Source of the DNA: Terribacillus aidingensis
Lineage (GTDB): Bacteria; Bacillota; Bacilli; Bacillales; Amphibacillaceae
Reading direction: 5' to 3'
Length of the DNA stretch: 64,000 bases
NCBI RefSeq assembly: GCF_040703035.1
Contig: NZ_CP159996.1
Coordinates: 2,142,001 to 2,206,000, forward strand
Part shown: in pieces, positions 8,745 through 15,970 of the stretch
How the letters are laid out: each line of letters begins with the position of its first letter
How positions within the stretch are numbered: position 1 is the stretch's first letter
Program-made: the position numbers and the translations under genes
Notes under the pieces: model-generated
Seen by the model: only the letters and a program-made list of their open reading frames with translations
What the model was told of the DNA's origin: nothing
Databases searched by the model: none

Positions 8745-9060
8745 CTAATATTTTGGATAAAGTTGTTTCATATACCCTTTGGATATTCCGAGAACATAAG
8801 TAACGCCGTCAACCTTCGCTTCAACTTGATCAGTTGTATTCATTGATTTCTTCCCTAGTGTAAAACTATGTTTCTTGGCTATTGCAAGGACTATATTTTT
8901 AACTTCGTTTACACTTAAATCCGGATCCAAGAAAGTCTGCGTTTTTTTAGTGCTTCCATCCCAATATTTTGGATGATGTCTAGTTAGTATATGTTCCATA
9001 TCCTTTTTATCTACAGTATATGATCTTCCCTTAACAGTATACTTTCCCGATCTATAATTT
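8745..9060 (-). pseudogene. Orphan polymorphic-toxin C-terminal domain (EndoU-like nuclease module)
   Basis: The frame is open from the junction at ~9060 to a stop at 8745 and reads YTVKGRSYTVDKKDMEHILT, RHHPKYWDGSTKKTQTFLDP, then VTYVLGISKGYMKQLYPKY. The HI-x2-RHHP-x-YW-x-G block and the closing glycine/tyrosine-rich strand resemble the C-terminal nuclease domains annotated as EndoU-like in Bacillus LXG toxins; I recognise the pattern but cannot verify the family. The LXG or other delivery domain is absent, because the homologous frame ends abruptly at 9060. An internal ATG at 8999 could express an 84-residue piece. It is followed by a probable immunity gene 10 bp downstream, so this is a displaced toxin-immunity cassette end. 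Confidence 0.6.
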
Positions 9061-9061
9061 T

Positions 9062-9484
9062 ATGACTACTCAAGAAACTGAAACAGCTACTATTGAGGAA
9101 GAAACTACTATTGACTGGGGTACTCCAGTAACTGAAATTGCAAATGGCGACGGATCAGAAACCGAAAAATTTGATCAAGTATCTTCACTTGCTATGGACT
9201 ACTCTCCTACTGATGAAGAGCTTGAAACTTTTGGTGATGACATTGTAAATGAGTACAAAAATGGCACTTATCTTTCTGACATTACAAACCACGAATATAT
9301 GTTAAAAAACATTTTCAAAGCACAGGTCGTCGATAGTGCGTTTGAAGATAGCGAACAAGAACCATTAGACTCATTCGCCTTTGATTTCTTACAGAACTCT
9401 AAATACACGTATAGAGGCGTGATGCTGTAGACAGTCAGTCTGTTCAAAGTAACGAGAAGCAAATGGATGATGGCTCAAATTAAT
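9062..9484 (+). pseudogene. Truncated, frameshifted hypothetical (lipoprotein-like tail)
   Basis: From the junction the frame reads MTTQETETATIEEETTIDWG, a Thr/Glu-rich linker, then an acidic helical domain (EYKNGTYLSDITNHEYMLKN). It stops at 9430, but one base added near 9420 restores DAVDSQSVQSNEKQMDDGSN to a stop at 9484, a natural-looking C-terminus. The acidic linker at the very start suggests the missing 5' part carried a signal peptide/lipobox, as in small Bacillus lipoproteins. No function known. It abuts the toxin fragment tail-to-tail with no spacer, so the join is a rearrangement point. Confidence 0.45.
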
Positions 9485-9611
9485 TGATCCAGTTAGCCCA
9501 TTACAATTAGGTAGTGGGCATTTTTATTATTGGATAGTAAAAATAGTGATTCTTTTGTATTATTAAATGGAAATGTTTTACTTGGGTTTCAAATACTTTG
9601 GAGGGGTGCGA

Positions 9612-10157
9612 ATGCTATTCACTTTTGAAGGTGAGATGATTTATAGTCATGCTTATAAAAAGAAAAGGAAAGCCAGTAAGGGTTTTATTAAGTTGTATAA
9701 AGTAGTTAAAGATATTGTTGATAACAATAATGAAATAATGATGGAAGTCATTTTTGGAAACTTTGGAAGCTTATTTAATTCAGAGTACGGACTACTAATA
9801 GCGGCTAAAGACAGACTTCTTTTTGTAGCAGACAAATACAATGATCATATTCAGAAATAAAAAAGCCATCTGTAGATACGCACACCCTTAGTGACTCTAT
9901 TTCGTTTATAGTAAACGGATCAACTTTAGAATTTAAAAACGTATCAGAAGGAAATGCACATACAATGGTTGCCTATTTGAAGAAGCGAGTTGCAGAAAAG
10001 GATAACACTCTAAACAATAATCACAGTATACATATGCTCTAGTAGACCTACAGATGACATCATTGAAGAAATTAGGAAATACAAGGAACTTTATGATGAA
10101 GGAATATTGACAGAAGATGAATTTGCAGCAAAGAAAAAGCAATTACTTAACATTTAA
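9612..10157 (+). pseudogene. Bacterial PH-like plus SHOCT domain protein, frameshifted
   Basis: A gene starting at ATG 9612 (GGAGGGG upstream) reads MLFTFEGEMIYSHAYKKKRK … AAKDRLLFVADKYNDH, a bacterial PH-type fold. It shifts frame near 9858 into PSVDTHTLSDSISFIVNGST and VAYLKKRVAEK, and again near 10040 into DDIIEEIRKYKELYDEGILT EDEFAAKKKQLL, a textbook SHOCT motif (a short C-terminal oligomerisation helix pair). Intact, it would be ~180 residues. Two breaks make it likely inactive. It ends 11 bp before the DUF4041/GIY-YIG gene, on the same strand, so it may have been that gene's operon partner. Confidence 0.6.
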
Positions 10158-10168
10158 AGGAGAAGAAA

Positions 10169-11611
10169 ATGTACAAAGAAAAGTTTTATCACTCACCTTG
10201 GTTTATTGGTTTGTTATTTGCCTTCTGGCCGATTGGAATACCTCCACTTATTGCTATTGTACTTATAATCAATAGACATAAAGTTATCAGTAAACACAAC
10301 ACTTTAATGAAAACTTATGACATTGAAAATATAATCGTCGACAATGAAAAACTTTCTAACTTAAAAGAGGATATAAAAAAACTATCTCACGAGAAGCAAT
10401 TATTGGCTAATATTATTGAGTCATATAAGCCAATCTCAGACTTAGTGTTAATGAAGGATGAATTAAAAGAAAATATCAAGAAAATCGAATCGCAGCAGCA
10501 ACTTGAGTACGATAAATTAAAAGAAATTAAGAGTGAGATTGGTTTATTTGAAGACGAACTTACAATGCATAGTTTTGGAGTTTTTAAGTCTCCATTTGAC
10601 TTAGGAAATTCAGAAGCATACAAAGTTAAACTCAATGAAACAATTGCCAGACAAAAAGCTCTTATTAAAGAAAAACGTGCTACATATCACAACTTAGACT
10701 GGACAATTGGAGATGACCGTAAAAGAGGTAGAGAATTCATATTAGACACTATCAAACTGACCCTTCGAGCTTTTAACAATGAATGTGATAACATCATTAA
10801 TAGAGTCAAGTTCAACAATGTTGAAGCTAGTGAAAATAAGATCCAAAAAGTCTATCAAGACCTTAATAAATTAACGGATATGCAGACCGTTGCAATTAGT
10901 CCAAAATATATGGATTTAAAAATAGAACAACTACATCTTAAATACGGCTATGAGCTAATGAAGCAACAAGAAAAAGAAGAACAAATGGAAATAAGAGAAC
11001 AAATGAGAGAAGAAGCTAAAGCTCTTAAGGAATTGGAAAAGGCACAACAAAAAGTTGAAAAAGAAGAAAAACACTTCGAACAAGCCATCGAAAAATTAAA
11101 ATTGCAATTAAATGAAGACGCTCAAAGAAATAACCAAAAACTATTGGATAAATTGGCCGAACTAGAAGGACAGTTAGAAGAAACTAAAAAGAACAAGGAA
11201 GATGTTCTATTCCGAGTACAGAATACTCGCGCTGGCTATGTATACATTATCTCTAACATTGGATCGTTCGGTGAAAATGTCTATAAAATTGGTATGACTA
11301 GACGGTTAGAGCCACTAGATAGAGTACGTGAATTAGGCGACGCATCAGTTCCTTTTTTGTTTGATGTTCACGGTATGATCTTTAGTGATGATGCTCCGAG
11401 CTTAGAGAAAGCTTTACACAAAGCTTTTGAGAAACGGAGGGTGAACAGAATTAATGAACGGAAGGAATTCTTTAGAGTTAGCTTAGATGAGATTGAAAAA
11501 GTAGTAACTGAAAACCATAATAAAACAGTTACATTTACAAAGACAGCCGCTGCTGAGGATTATAGACAGACTGTCGAGTTAGAGAAGCAGAAAGAGTTAG
11601 TCGTCTCTTAA
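10169..11611 (+). CDS. Membrane-anchored DUF4041 + GIY-YIG nuclease, SNIPE-like anti-phage protein
   Basis: The 480-residue protein begins with one or two membrane helices (residues ~10-34: PWFIGLLFAFWPIGIPPLIA), then a long coiled coil, a DUF4041-type middle region (~150-270; DDRKRGREFILDTIKLTLRA), a second highly charged coiled coil (~270-350), and a C-terminal T5orf172/Mug113-type GIY-YIG nuclease domain (~355-450). The last shows GYVYI and YKIGMT as the GIY/YIG strands, RVREL, an ALHKAF histidine, and the glutamate of RKEFFRV. That domain order is the one described for SNIPE, an inner-membrane nuclease that cuts phage DNA during injection; recall of that family is from knowledge, the architecture is seen here. 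GGAG lies before the ATG. It appears intact although its neighbours are fragments. Confidence 0.8.
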   Translation: MYKEKFYHSPWFIGLLFAFWPIGIPPLIAIVLIINRHKVISKHNTLMKTYDIENIIVDNEKLSNLKEDIKKLSHEKQLLANIIESYKPISDLVLMKDELKENIKKIESQQQLEYDKLKEIKSEIGLFEDELTMHSFGVFKSPFDLGNSEAYKVKLNETIARQKALIKEKRATYHNLDWTIGDDRKRGREFILDTIKLTLRAFNNECDNIINRVKFNNVEASENKIQKVYQDLNKLTDMQTVAISPKYMDLKIEQLHLKYGYELMKQQEKEEQMEIREQMREEAKALKELEKAQQKVEKEEKHFEQAIEKLKLQLNEDAQRNNQKLLDKLAELEGQLEETKKNKEDVLFRVQNTRAGYVYIISNIGSFGENVYKIGMTRRLEPLDRVRELGDASVPFLFDVHGMIFSDDAPSLEKALHKAFEKRRVNRINERKEFFRVSLDEIEKVVTENHNKTVTFTKTAAAEDYRQTVELEKQKELVVS

Positions 11612-11639
11612 ATTTAATATATATTATTTATTTCAGTTT

Positions 11640-11669
11640 AGAGGCTGATTCATTGTCAGCCTTTTTTCA
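11640..11669 (+). terminator. Terminator after the DUF4041/GIY-YIG gene
   Basis: GAGGCTGA and TCAGCCTTTTTT form a stem-loop ending in six T residues. Confidence 0.85.
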
Positions 11670-11755
11670 ATTATAGTTTCTTATATTACATGAAACCATT
11701 GCACTGAATACTCGTATTATTTGTATATAATTAAACGCGAAAGAAGGATTGTCAT

Positions 11756-12181
11756 TTGAAAAAGCTTATCTTCTCCCTCACTCTGTTTCTCGTTATCTTT
11801 ATGAGCGCATGTTCTAACGCATCTTCCGGATCCAAAGAGATTACACCGGATGATGTTGTAGTAGCCTTCCAGGACGCCGGCCTTCATGCTGAGAATCCTT
11901 CTGAAATGACGAAGGATGACTATGGTGTCGGTCCTATGAAGTCCAAAGAAGGTGTTCGTGTAACTGTTCCTCAGGTCTGCAGCGATTGTAATGCTCGTAT
12001 TATTAGCTATGAAGCTGAAGCTGATTTAGATGAGATGAAGGAATACTATGACTCCATGGGTGAAGAAAGTGCCATGTTATTCTCCTGGACTGCAAAGCAC
12101 AAGAACATACTGGTACAGGTTAATGGCGATATGGAGGAAGAAGAATTCAATAAGTACAAAGAGGCTTTGGAAAGTCTTTAA
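11756..12181 (+). CDS. Small secreted lipoprotein of unknown function
   Basis: The 141-residue product starts at TTG (11756) after AAGGA, with a signal peptide (KKLIFSLTLFLVIF) and lipobox MSAC giving an acylated cysteine near residue 19. The mature part is acidic (SSGSKEITPDDVVVAFQDAG, then VCSDCNARI). The CxxC pair could bind metal or form a disulfide outside the cell. Bacillus genomes carry many such stress-associated lipoproteins, but I do not recognise a role. A diverged antisense copy of its first ~35 mature codons is at ~14915-15024, showing that the family was once present more than once here. Confidence 0.75.
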   Translation: MKKLIFSLTLFLVIFMSACSNASSGSKEITPDDVVVAFQDAGLHAENPSEMTKDDYGVGPMKSKEGVRVTVPQVCSDCNARIISYEAEADLDEMKEYYDSMGEESAMLFSWTAKHKNILVQVNGDMEEEEFNKYKEALESL

Positions 12182-12213
12182 GAGGAGAGCAAGTATGCTC
12201 TCTTCTTTTATTT
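12181..12213 (+). terminator. Terminator after the lipoprotein gene
   Basis: GAGAGCA-AGTA-TGCTCTC stem-loop followed by a T-rich run, starting at the stop codon. Confidence 0.75.
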
Positions 12214-12310
12214 GTAAAGATACTAAATTTCTTAATCAACCTTATTACTATCATCTGACTAGGAAGTGGTTTATGCTTAGTTTACGTCTTTAAAAGGGGA
12301 TTAGTTGATT

Positions 12311-13159
12311 ATGAAGGATGAATTAAAGTACATTGGGGATAAAATCAGGGCTAATAAAGAAATAATTGCAGACTCTGTTATTGACTCCTTAGATGAGAAT
12401 TTAAAAACGGAGTTGAAAATTCTATCCTTTCCAAACGACAAGTTACATGCTTTTAATGTTGATTTAATTAATAACATAGGTGCTTTATTATTTGTTGAAG
12501 AGGACCCATATGAGGTTCAACAAAATTTACTTAACTGGGCTAAAAATGCAGCTGAATTTGCTACCCAAAAGAATATCTCTCTAACAGCAACTTTACAGTT
12601 TGTCTCTAGCTTCCGATCAGTTATCTGGGAGATCTTCACTGAAGAATTGGTACAGCGACATTTTGCTGCTATAACCATGCTAGATGTTTCAAAAATAATC
12701 GATCCTATGCTTGAAAAGATTAGTTTCGCTATAGGAGAAGAATATGAATTATATAACAAAAAAATGATGGACATTGCTTATAGTGCATTAGAGGAGCTTT
12801 CAGTTCCAGTTGTTCCTATTTACGAAGGTGTAGCAGTTCTTCCTATTATCGGAGAAATAGATACCTATAGGGCCAAGCTGATCATGGAGACTGCATTAGA
12901 GCAAGGCAACCATCTGCAATTAGATTGTTTGATCATTGATGTATCAGGTGTACTCATGATTGATACAATGGTAGCTGATCAGATTTTCAATATTGTTAAA
13001 ACACTTAAGTTAAGTGGTATTACTACTATCATCACGGGTATTAGACCAGAAATTGCGCAAACGATGGTTTCATTAGGTCTAGATTTTAAATCGATTACTA
13101 CTTTTTCTAATTTAAGACAAGCTCTTTTACATTTAGGTTATGGGAAAATAAGAGATTAA
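12311..13159 (+). CDS. RsbR-family stressosome protein (STAS domain), island copy
   Basis: The 282-residue protein has an RsbR-type N-terminal globin-like sensor domain (residues ~1-140) and a C-terminal STAS domain (~155-280) with the hallmarks PVVPIYEGVAVLPIIGEIDT and DVSGVLMIDTMVADQIFNIV. The threonines in EIDT and IDTM sit where RsbT phosphorylates RsbR proteins. Such proteins build the cytoplasmic stressosome with RsbS and control sigma-B through RsbT. ATG 12311 is preferred over a TTG two codons upstream because the paralogue at 17259 begins at the same residue. The STAS halves of the two are nearly identical in places, the sensor halves more different. It lies inside the repeat-flanked block and is AT-richer than 17259. 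Confidence 0.88.
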   Translation: MKDELKYIGDKIRANKEIIADSVIDSLDENLKTELKILSFPNDKLHAFNVDLINNIGALLFVEEDPYEVQQNLLNWAKNAAEFATQKNISLTATLQFVSSFRSVIWEIFTEELVQRHFAAITMLDVSKIIDPMLEKISFAIGEEYELYNKKMMDIAYSALEELSVPVVPIYEGVAVLPIIGEIDTYRAKLIMETALEQGNHLQLDCLIIDVSGVLMIDTMVADQIFNIVKTLKLSGITTIITGIRPEIAQTMVSLGLDFKSITTFSNLRQALLHLGYGKIRD

Positions 13160-13240
13160 ACTGTTTTCCTTTCTAGCTATGTACAGAATCAGGAATGAAT
13201 TTAAGCTAATATTAAGAACCTATAAGATCCAAAACAATTT

Positions 13241-13272
13241 AGAGGGCCAACTCGGACCCTCTTCTTTTTTTG
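13241..13272 (+). terminator. Terminator after the island rsbR
   Basis: GAGGG…CCCTC stem with a GC-rich loop region followed by TTCTTTTTTT. Confidence 0.85.
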
Positions 13273-13354
13273 CAATATGATGTAACCGTTCATTACACCA
13301 CCCCGCTCCCCTTCCCAACATCTTGGAAATCCCCTTTAACCCAGTTGTTTCTAA

Positions 13355-13549
13355 TTATGTAAGGGTACAAGTATTGAATTGTTCGCAAATGGTCTGCACC
13401 GTATTCGATATGTGGTTCCGCACTGTTTTTTCTGAAATAAACAGATCTTGCGCGATTTCCTTGGTTGTCTTATCTTGAACCAATAGTTCAAAGACTTCTT
13501 TTTCTCGTTTGGTGAGTAATTGTTTTGGCCTGTAGTCATTATCCTTCAA
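13355..13549 (-). pseudogene. Truncated gerE copy
   Basis: The first 51 residues equal GerE (start TTG at 13549, same ribosome-binding site), then at the repeat boundary (13393) the frame runs into foreign sequence (VQTICEQFNTCTLT, stop at 13355). The C-terminal helix-turn-helix end (GVKGRSQAVVELL) needed for DNA binding and dimer contacts is lost. If still transcribed it would give a 64-residue partial protein. Confidence 0.9.
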
Positions 13550-13753
13550 AAGTTAACCCCTCCTTGCTCTCTTCAGGGTTGCTGCGTCAGGTATTTATTT
13601 AGTCCATGTAGCTTATGTAAACCAGAGACGGAGCGTGAACGGAATTCGCGAATTGTTAACGATTGTTGGCGGAGGAGTTACGGTATTGAGTATTTAAATT
13701 TCATAAACGAACTATCCATGAAGAGGTCACTTGATCTCAGAAGGGTTAATTAA
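13393..13753 (+). repeat. 361-bp direct repeat, right copy
   Basis: Matches 1448-1808 with about six substitutions. The left boundary falls in gerE codon ~52; the right boundary is just after TTAATTAA. DNA to its right leads towards sdhB, the normal gerE neighbour in Bacillus. Confidence 0.93.
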
Positions 13754-13829
13754 ACCGGACACAATAATTACACATATATGAGGTAGGATGTGTAAGATAA
13801 TTTCTGGTCTTGTGTTAAAGGAGAATACT

Positions 13830-14225
13830 ATGAAAAGACTTAAATTTTGGTTGTTAGCTATCGTTTTCCCATTTGTTATTATAAACGGCATTATCTTGTA
13901 TAACATTATTAATATAAATCTAAGTGATTTAAATGGAGAAGGACGTATTGTTTCAACAATCAATTCACCTGACAATAGCTATGTTGCAGAGATTCGATTG
14001 ATAGACAAAAACGGCAATGCTACAACACCAATACAACAAACAGTTAGCATTTCCGCTATAAATGCAGACTATAACCTGTTAAGTGAAGAAACAGTATATT
14101 GGGAAATACACGCTGAAAGCGAAACGCCAAAAGTAAGCTGGTTAGATGATGATAGTTTAAACGTCAATGGCATTATAATAGACATACTAAAGCCGGAGAC
14201 ATATTACAATTGGCAAAACCAGTAA
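13830..14225 (+). CDS. DUF5412-like membrane-anchored protein
   Basis: The 131-residue protein has one N-terminal membrane segment (WLLAIVFPFVIINGIILYNI) and an extracytoplasmic domain with SPDNSYVAEIRLIDKNGNAT, YWEIHAESETPKVSWLDDDS and a C-terminal NGIIIDILKPETY. This pattern (SPDN-x-Y, W-x-D-D, NG…I) matches the DUF5412 family of Bacillus as I know it; the function is unknown. ATG 13830 follows AAAGGAG; an upstream in-frame ATG at 13788 lacks such a site. It begins 77 bp after the gerE repeat. Confidence 0.65.
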   Translation: MKRLKFWLLAIVFPFVIINGIILYNIININLSDLNGEGRIVSTINSPDNSYVAEIRLIDKNGNATTPIQQTVSISAINADYNLLSEETVYWEIHAESETPKVSWLDDDSLNVNGIIIDILKPETYYNWQNQ

Positions 14226-14257
14226 GAATTCATATAAGATAAGAGTGAAATATTATG

Positions 14258-14345
14258 AGATAACAGCTATATTTGTATGCTGCTATTATTTTTTTCGTTC
14301 TGATTATATGCAGATATGAACGCTGAGTTTAATTTTTTGGAGTTA
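14258..14345 (+). repeat. Terminator-containing repeat, copy 1
   Basis: Similar to 14764-14858: both have an ATAACAGCTAT…GCTG(C/T)TAT hairpin, a T-run, then ATGAACG(C/T)TGA(G/A)TTTAATTTT after ~40 bp. It follows the DUF5412-like gene and should terminate it. Confidence 0.65.
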
Positions 14346-14398
14346 ATCGTATCAAACACAGTATACATGTACGTTGCGAATGATAAAAAGAGTAAGAA

Positions 14399-14429
14399 AA
14401 CGTCAACCACGGGGTTTGGCGTTTTTTTA
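14399..14429 (+). terminator. Second hairpin/T-run in the intergenic region
   Basis: AACGTCAACC and GGTTTGGCGTT form a stem with G-U pairs followed by seven T residues. An open frame of 79 codons crossing it (14316-14555) is therefore not believed. Confidence 0.6.
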
Positions 14430-14551
14430 TGCTCTTGGCCAATTTATTTATTTTATACTTTGATTCTGTTATTATTCTGGAATTTGAGGAATTTATATGA
14501 AATCATTCTATCTTACGTTAAAATAAAGAGGATAATGGAGGTTTACAAAAA

Positions 14552-14725
14552 ATGAATGCGAATAAGATAATTTTATACTTCTGGCTAGTAGTAATTGCAA
14601 TTATTTCCTATTTCACAGGTGAACTTGCCACCTTTATGATGTTGTATTTAATCTTAATTGCTTTACATGCAATACATTCAACACTTATAGATTTTTATAA
14701 CGACTGGAAAAGTAGTAGATATTAA
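14552..14725 (+). CDS. Tiny two-helix membrane protein
   Basis: A 57-residue protein starts at ATG 14552, ten bases after GGAGG. It has two hydrophobic helices (ILYFWLVVIAIISYF and LATFMMLYLILIALHAI) and a short polar tail (DFYNDWKSSRY). No family is recognised; similar small proteins travel with accessory gene cassettes in Bacillus. It is bracketed by the two related terminator repeats, which suggests it forms a one-gene cassette like the DUF5412-like gene before it. Confidence 0.55.
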   Translation: MNANKIILYFWLVVIAIISYFTGELATFMMLYLILIALHAIHSTLIDFYNDWKSSRY

Positions 14726-14763
14726 AAGAACCTAAGTACTACTTTTGATCCCCACAAAGTGCG

Positions 14764-14858
14764 AAATAACAGCTATCTTTGTATGCTGTTATTATTTTTC
14801 TTTTTGATGAGTAGGATTATTATGTAGTTATGAACGTTGAATTTAATTTTGCTTAATA
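14764..14858 (+). repeat. Terminator-containing repeat, copy 2
   Basis: ATAACAGC-tatctttgtat-GCTGTTAT is a perfect 8-bp stem followed by a T-rich run, then a diverged version of the sequence in copy 1 at 14258. It terminates the small membrane protein gene. Confidence 0.7.
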
Positions 14859-14914
14859 ATCTCTGTTGAAATGAATTGGGCTGAGATGGGTGACGGGGGT
14901 ATTGTGGGCGGGTC

Positions 14915-15024
14915 ATTTCCGTAGGTTTCTCAGCTTCAAGACCGGCATCCTGGAAAGCTGCTACAACATCATCAGGTGTAAACTCTTTAGATCCAGATGA
15001 CGCGTTAGAACATGGGCTGACGAA
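14915..15024 (-). pseudogene. Fragment of a lipoprotein gene related to 11756-12181
   Basis: On the minus strand, SPCSNASSGSKEFTPDDVVA and AFQDAGLEAEKPTEMT correspond to the lipobox and first ~35 mature residues of the intact lipoprotein, with about one base in five changed. The signal peptide front and the rest are absent; it is joined head-on to the KYPDLYDKYHED fragment. Confidence 0.75.
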
Positions 15025-15116
15025 GAAAAACAAATACCCGGATCTTTATGACAAGTACCACGAAGATTAATGTTTTTTAAGAGCCTACAATGGGCTAAGT
15101 GCCCCCCCAAAAAGTT
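15018..15116 (+). pseudogene. Second copy of the KYPDLYDKY-ED tail with downstream DNA
   Basis: TKKNKYPDLYDKYHED ends at TAA 15067-15069, followed by DNA matching the reverse complement of 2106-2150. It is the same broken gene as 2144-2308, inverted and joined to a lipoprotein fragment. Confidence 0.7.
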
Positions 15117-15433
15117 TCTTTAAGCCAGGCACCAGGTCACACGACTGGCTGAAAGCGTTTAACTATCAATATAAGAATGTCTTTATTACGGGTAACTGGA
15201 AGAATAAGTTTGGTTTGCTACTGTCCTTCCAGGATGGATCTCCTGCAGGGATATTGGAGTTCATGAGGCTTGGAGACAAGAAGAGACTTTATGATGAGTA
15301 TCGGCAGCACGTATCAAAGGAAACAAAGGACTTCATATATATGTATCCTGGACTTCAAGGAACAGTTAAGTATCGGAACCTCACTAGCAAGGGGTATTTA
15401 CGGATATCTTCCTTTGAAAAAGGGATTGTTTAA
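15104..15433 (+). pseudogene. C-terminal fragment of an ATP-dependent DNA ligase (OB-fold domain)
   Basis: The frame without start reads SHDWLKAFNYQYKNVFITGN, FGLLLSFQDGSPAGILEFM and YPGLQGTVKYRNLTSKGYLR and stops at 15433. The order W-L-K, (V/I)-x-(I/T)-G-x-W-K, FGLLLSF-x-DG-x-P-x-G resembles the C-terminal OB domain of ATP-dependent ligases found in Bacillus and its phages. The nucleotidyltransferase domain with the catalytic lysine is missing, so it cannot ligate. A TTG at 15215 could start a short peptide, without visible ribosome-binding site. Confidence 0.55.
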
Positions 15434-15455
15434 TCCCCTTAATTGGGGATTTTTA
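15432..15455 (+). terminator. Terminator after the ligase fragment
   Basis: ATCCCC-ttaatt-GGGGAT stem followed by TTTTTA, overlapping the stop codon. Confidence 0.8.
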
Positions 15456-15853
15456 TGTTTAAAAACATAAAAAAGGACTTTCCTGTGTTGCTAGAAAGCC
15501 CTCTGACGCATTTATTTACACTTTTATGTACTATCCCCCTATATTAGATCCTTAAATTTTGGAGAATTTCTTCATTAGTCTTGGAAGTTTCCTCATTGTC
15601 TCTCCCGAGAGCTCAATGAGCGATATTATCTATATCACCTATATCTACTCTCCCAGGTCTCTTATTGTCCATGTACTTCACTTTTACCATATATTCATTT
15701 TTACTCTCCCGTGGAAAACTTCCTGTATATATAATGGGTACGGGGTAAGAATTCCTTCTTTTTTGAGCCACTTAAAAAAAAGTCTCTTTATCCATGTAAC
15801 GCTTGCTAGGTGTCGATATTTGTACGAAAAAAGCTGTGATTAATGATTTTAAC
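15456..15853. other. Degenerate intergenic DNA
   Basis: No intact gene in ~400 bp. On the minus strand around 15720-15825, KWLKKEGILTPYPLYIQEVF and, in a shifted frame, VKYMDNKRPGRVDIGDID look like protein residues of a broken gene; a run of eight A (T on the minus strand) near 15776 may mark the shift. Not identifiable. Confidence 0.4.
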
Positions 15854-15882
15854 TTGACAAAATAATTTATTTATGCTAAAAT
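15854..15882 (+). promoter_or_regulatory. Sigma-A promoter of the methyltransferase gene
   Basis: TTGACA (15854-15859), 17-bp spacer, TAAAAT (15877-15882). Transcription should start near 15889, leaving a leader of ~80 nt. Confidence 0.85.
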
Positions 15883-15908
15883 TTACTTTTATATTTTTAA
15901 TGTATATA

Positions 15909-15948
15909 ATAGGATTCTCCTGGCCAGGGGAATCCTATTTTTTTTGTT
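15909..15948 (+). terminator. Promoter-proximal intrinsic terminator (attenuator candidate)
   Basis: AGGATTCTCC and GGGGAATCCT pair around TGGCCA (itself able to extend the stem), followed by eight T residues. It lies about 20-50 nt after the expected transcription start and before the methyltransferase ribosome-binding site, so most transcripts would stop here unless antitermination occurs. Confidence 0.8.
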
Positions 15949-15970
15949 CTAAATAAAGGAGTGTGTTTGT

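Noticed and set aside
14316..14555. 79-codon plus-strand frame
   Set aside because: It crosses a hairpin/T-run terminator and lies partly in the repeat shared with 14764-14858.
15559..15843. 94-codon plus-strand frame
   Set aside because: Composition is not protein-like; the opposite strand has better though broken coding traces.
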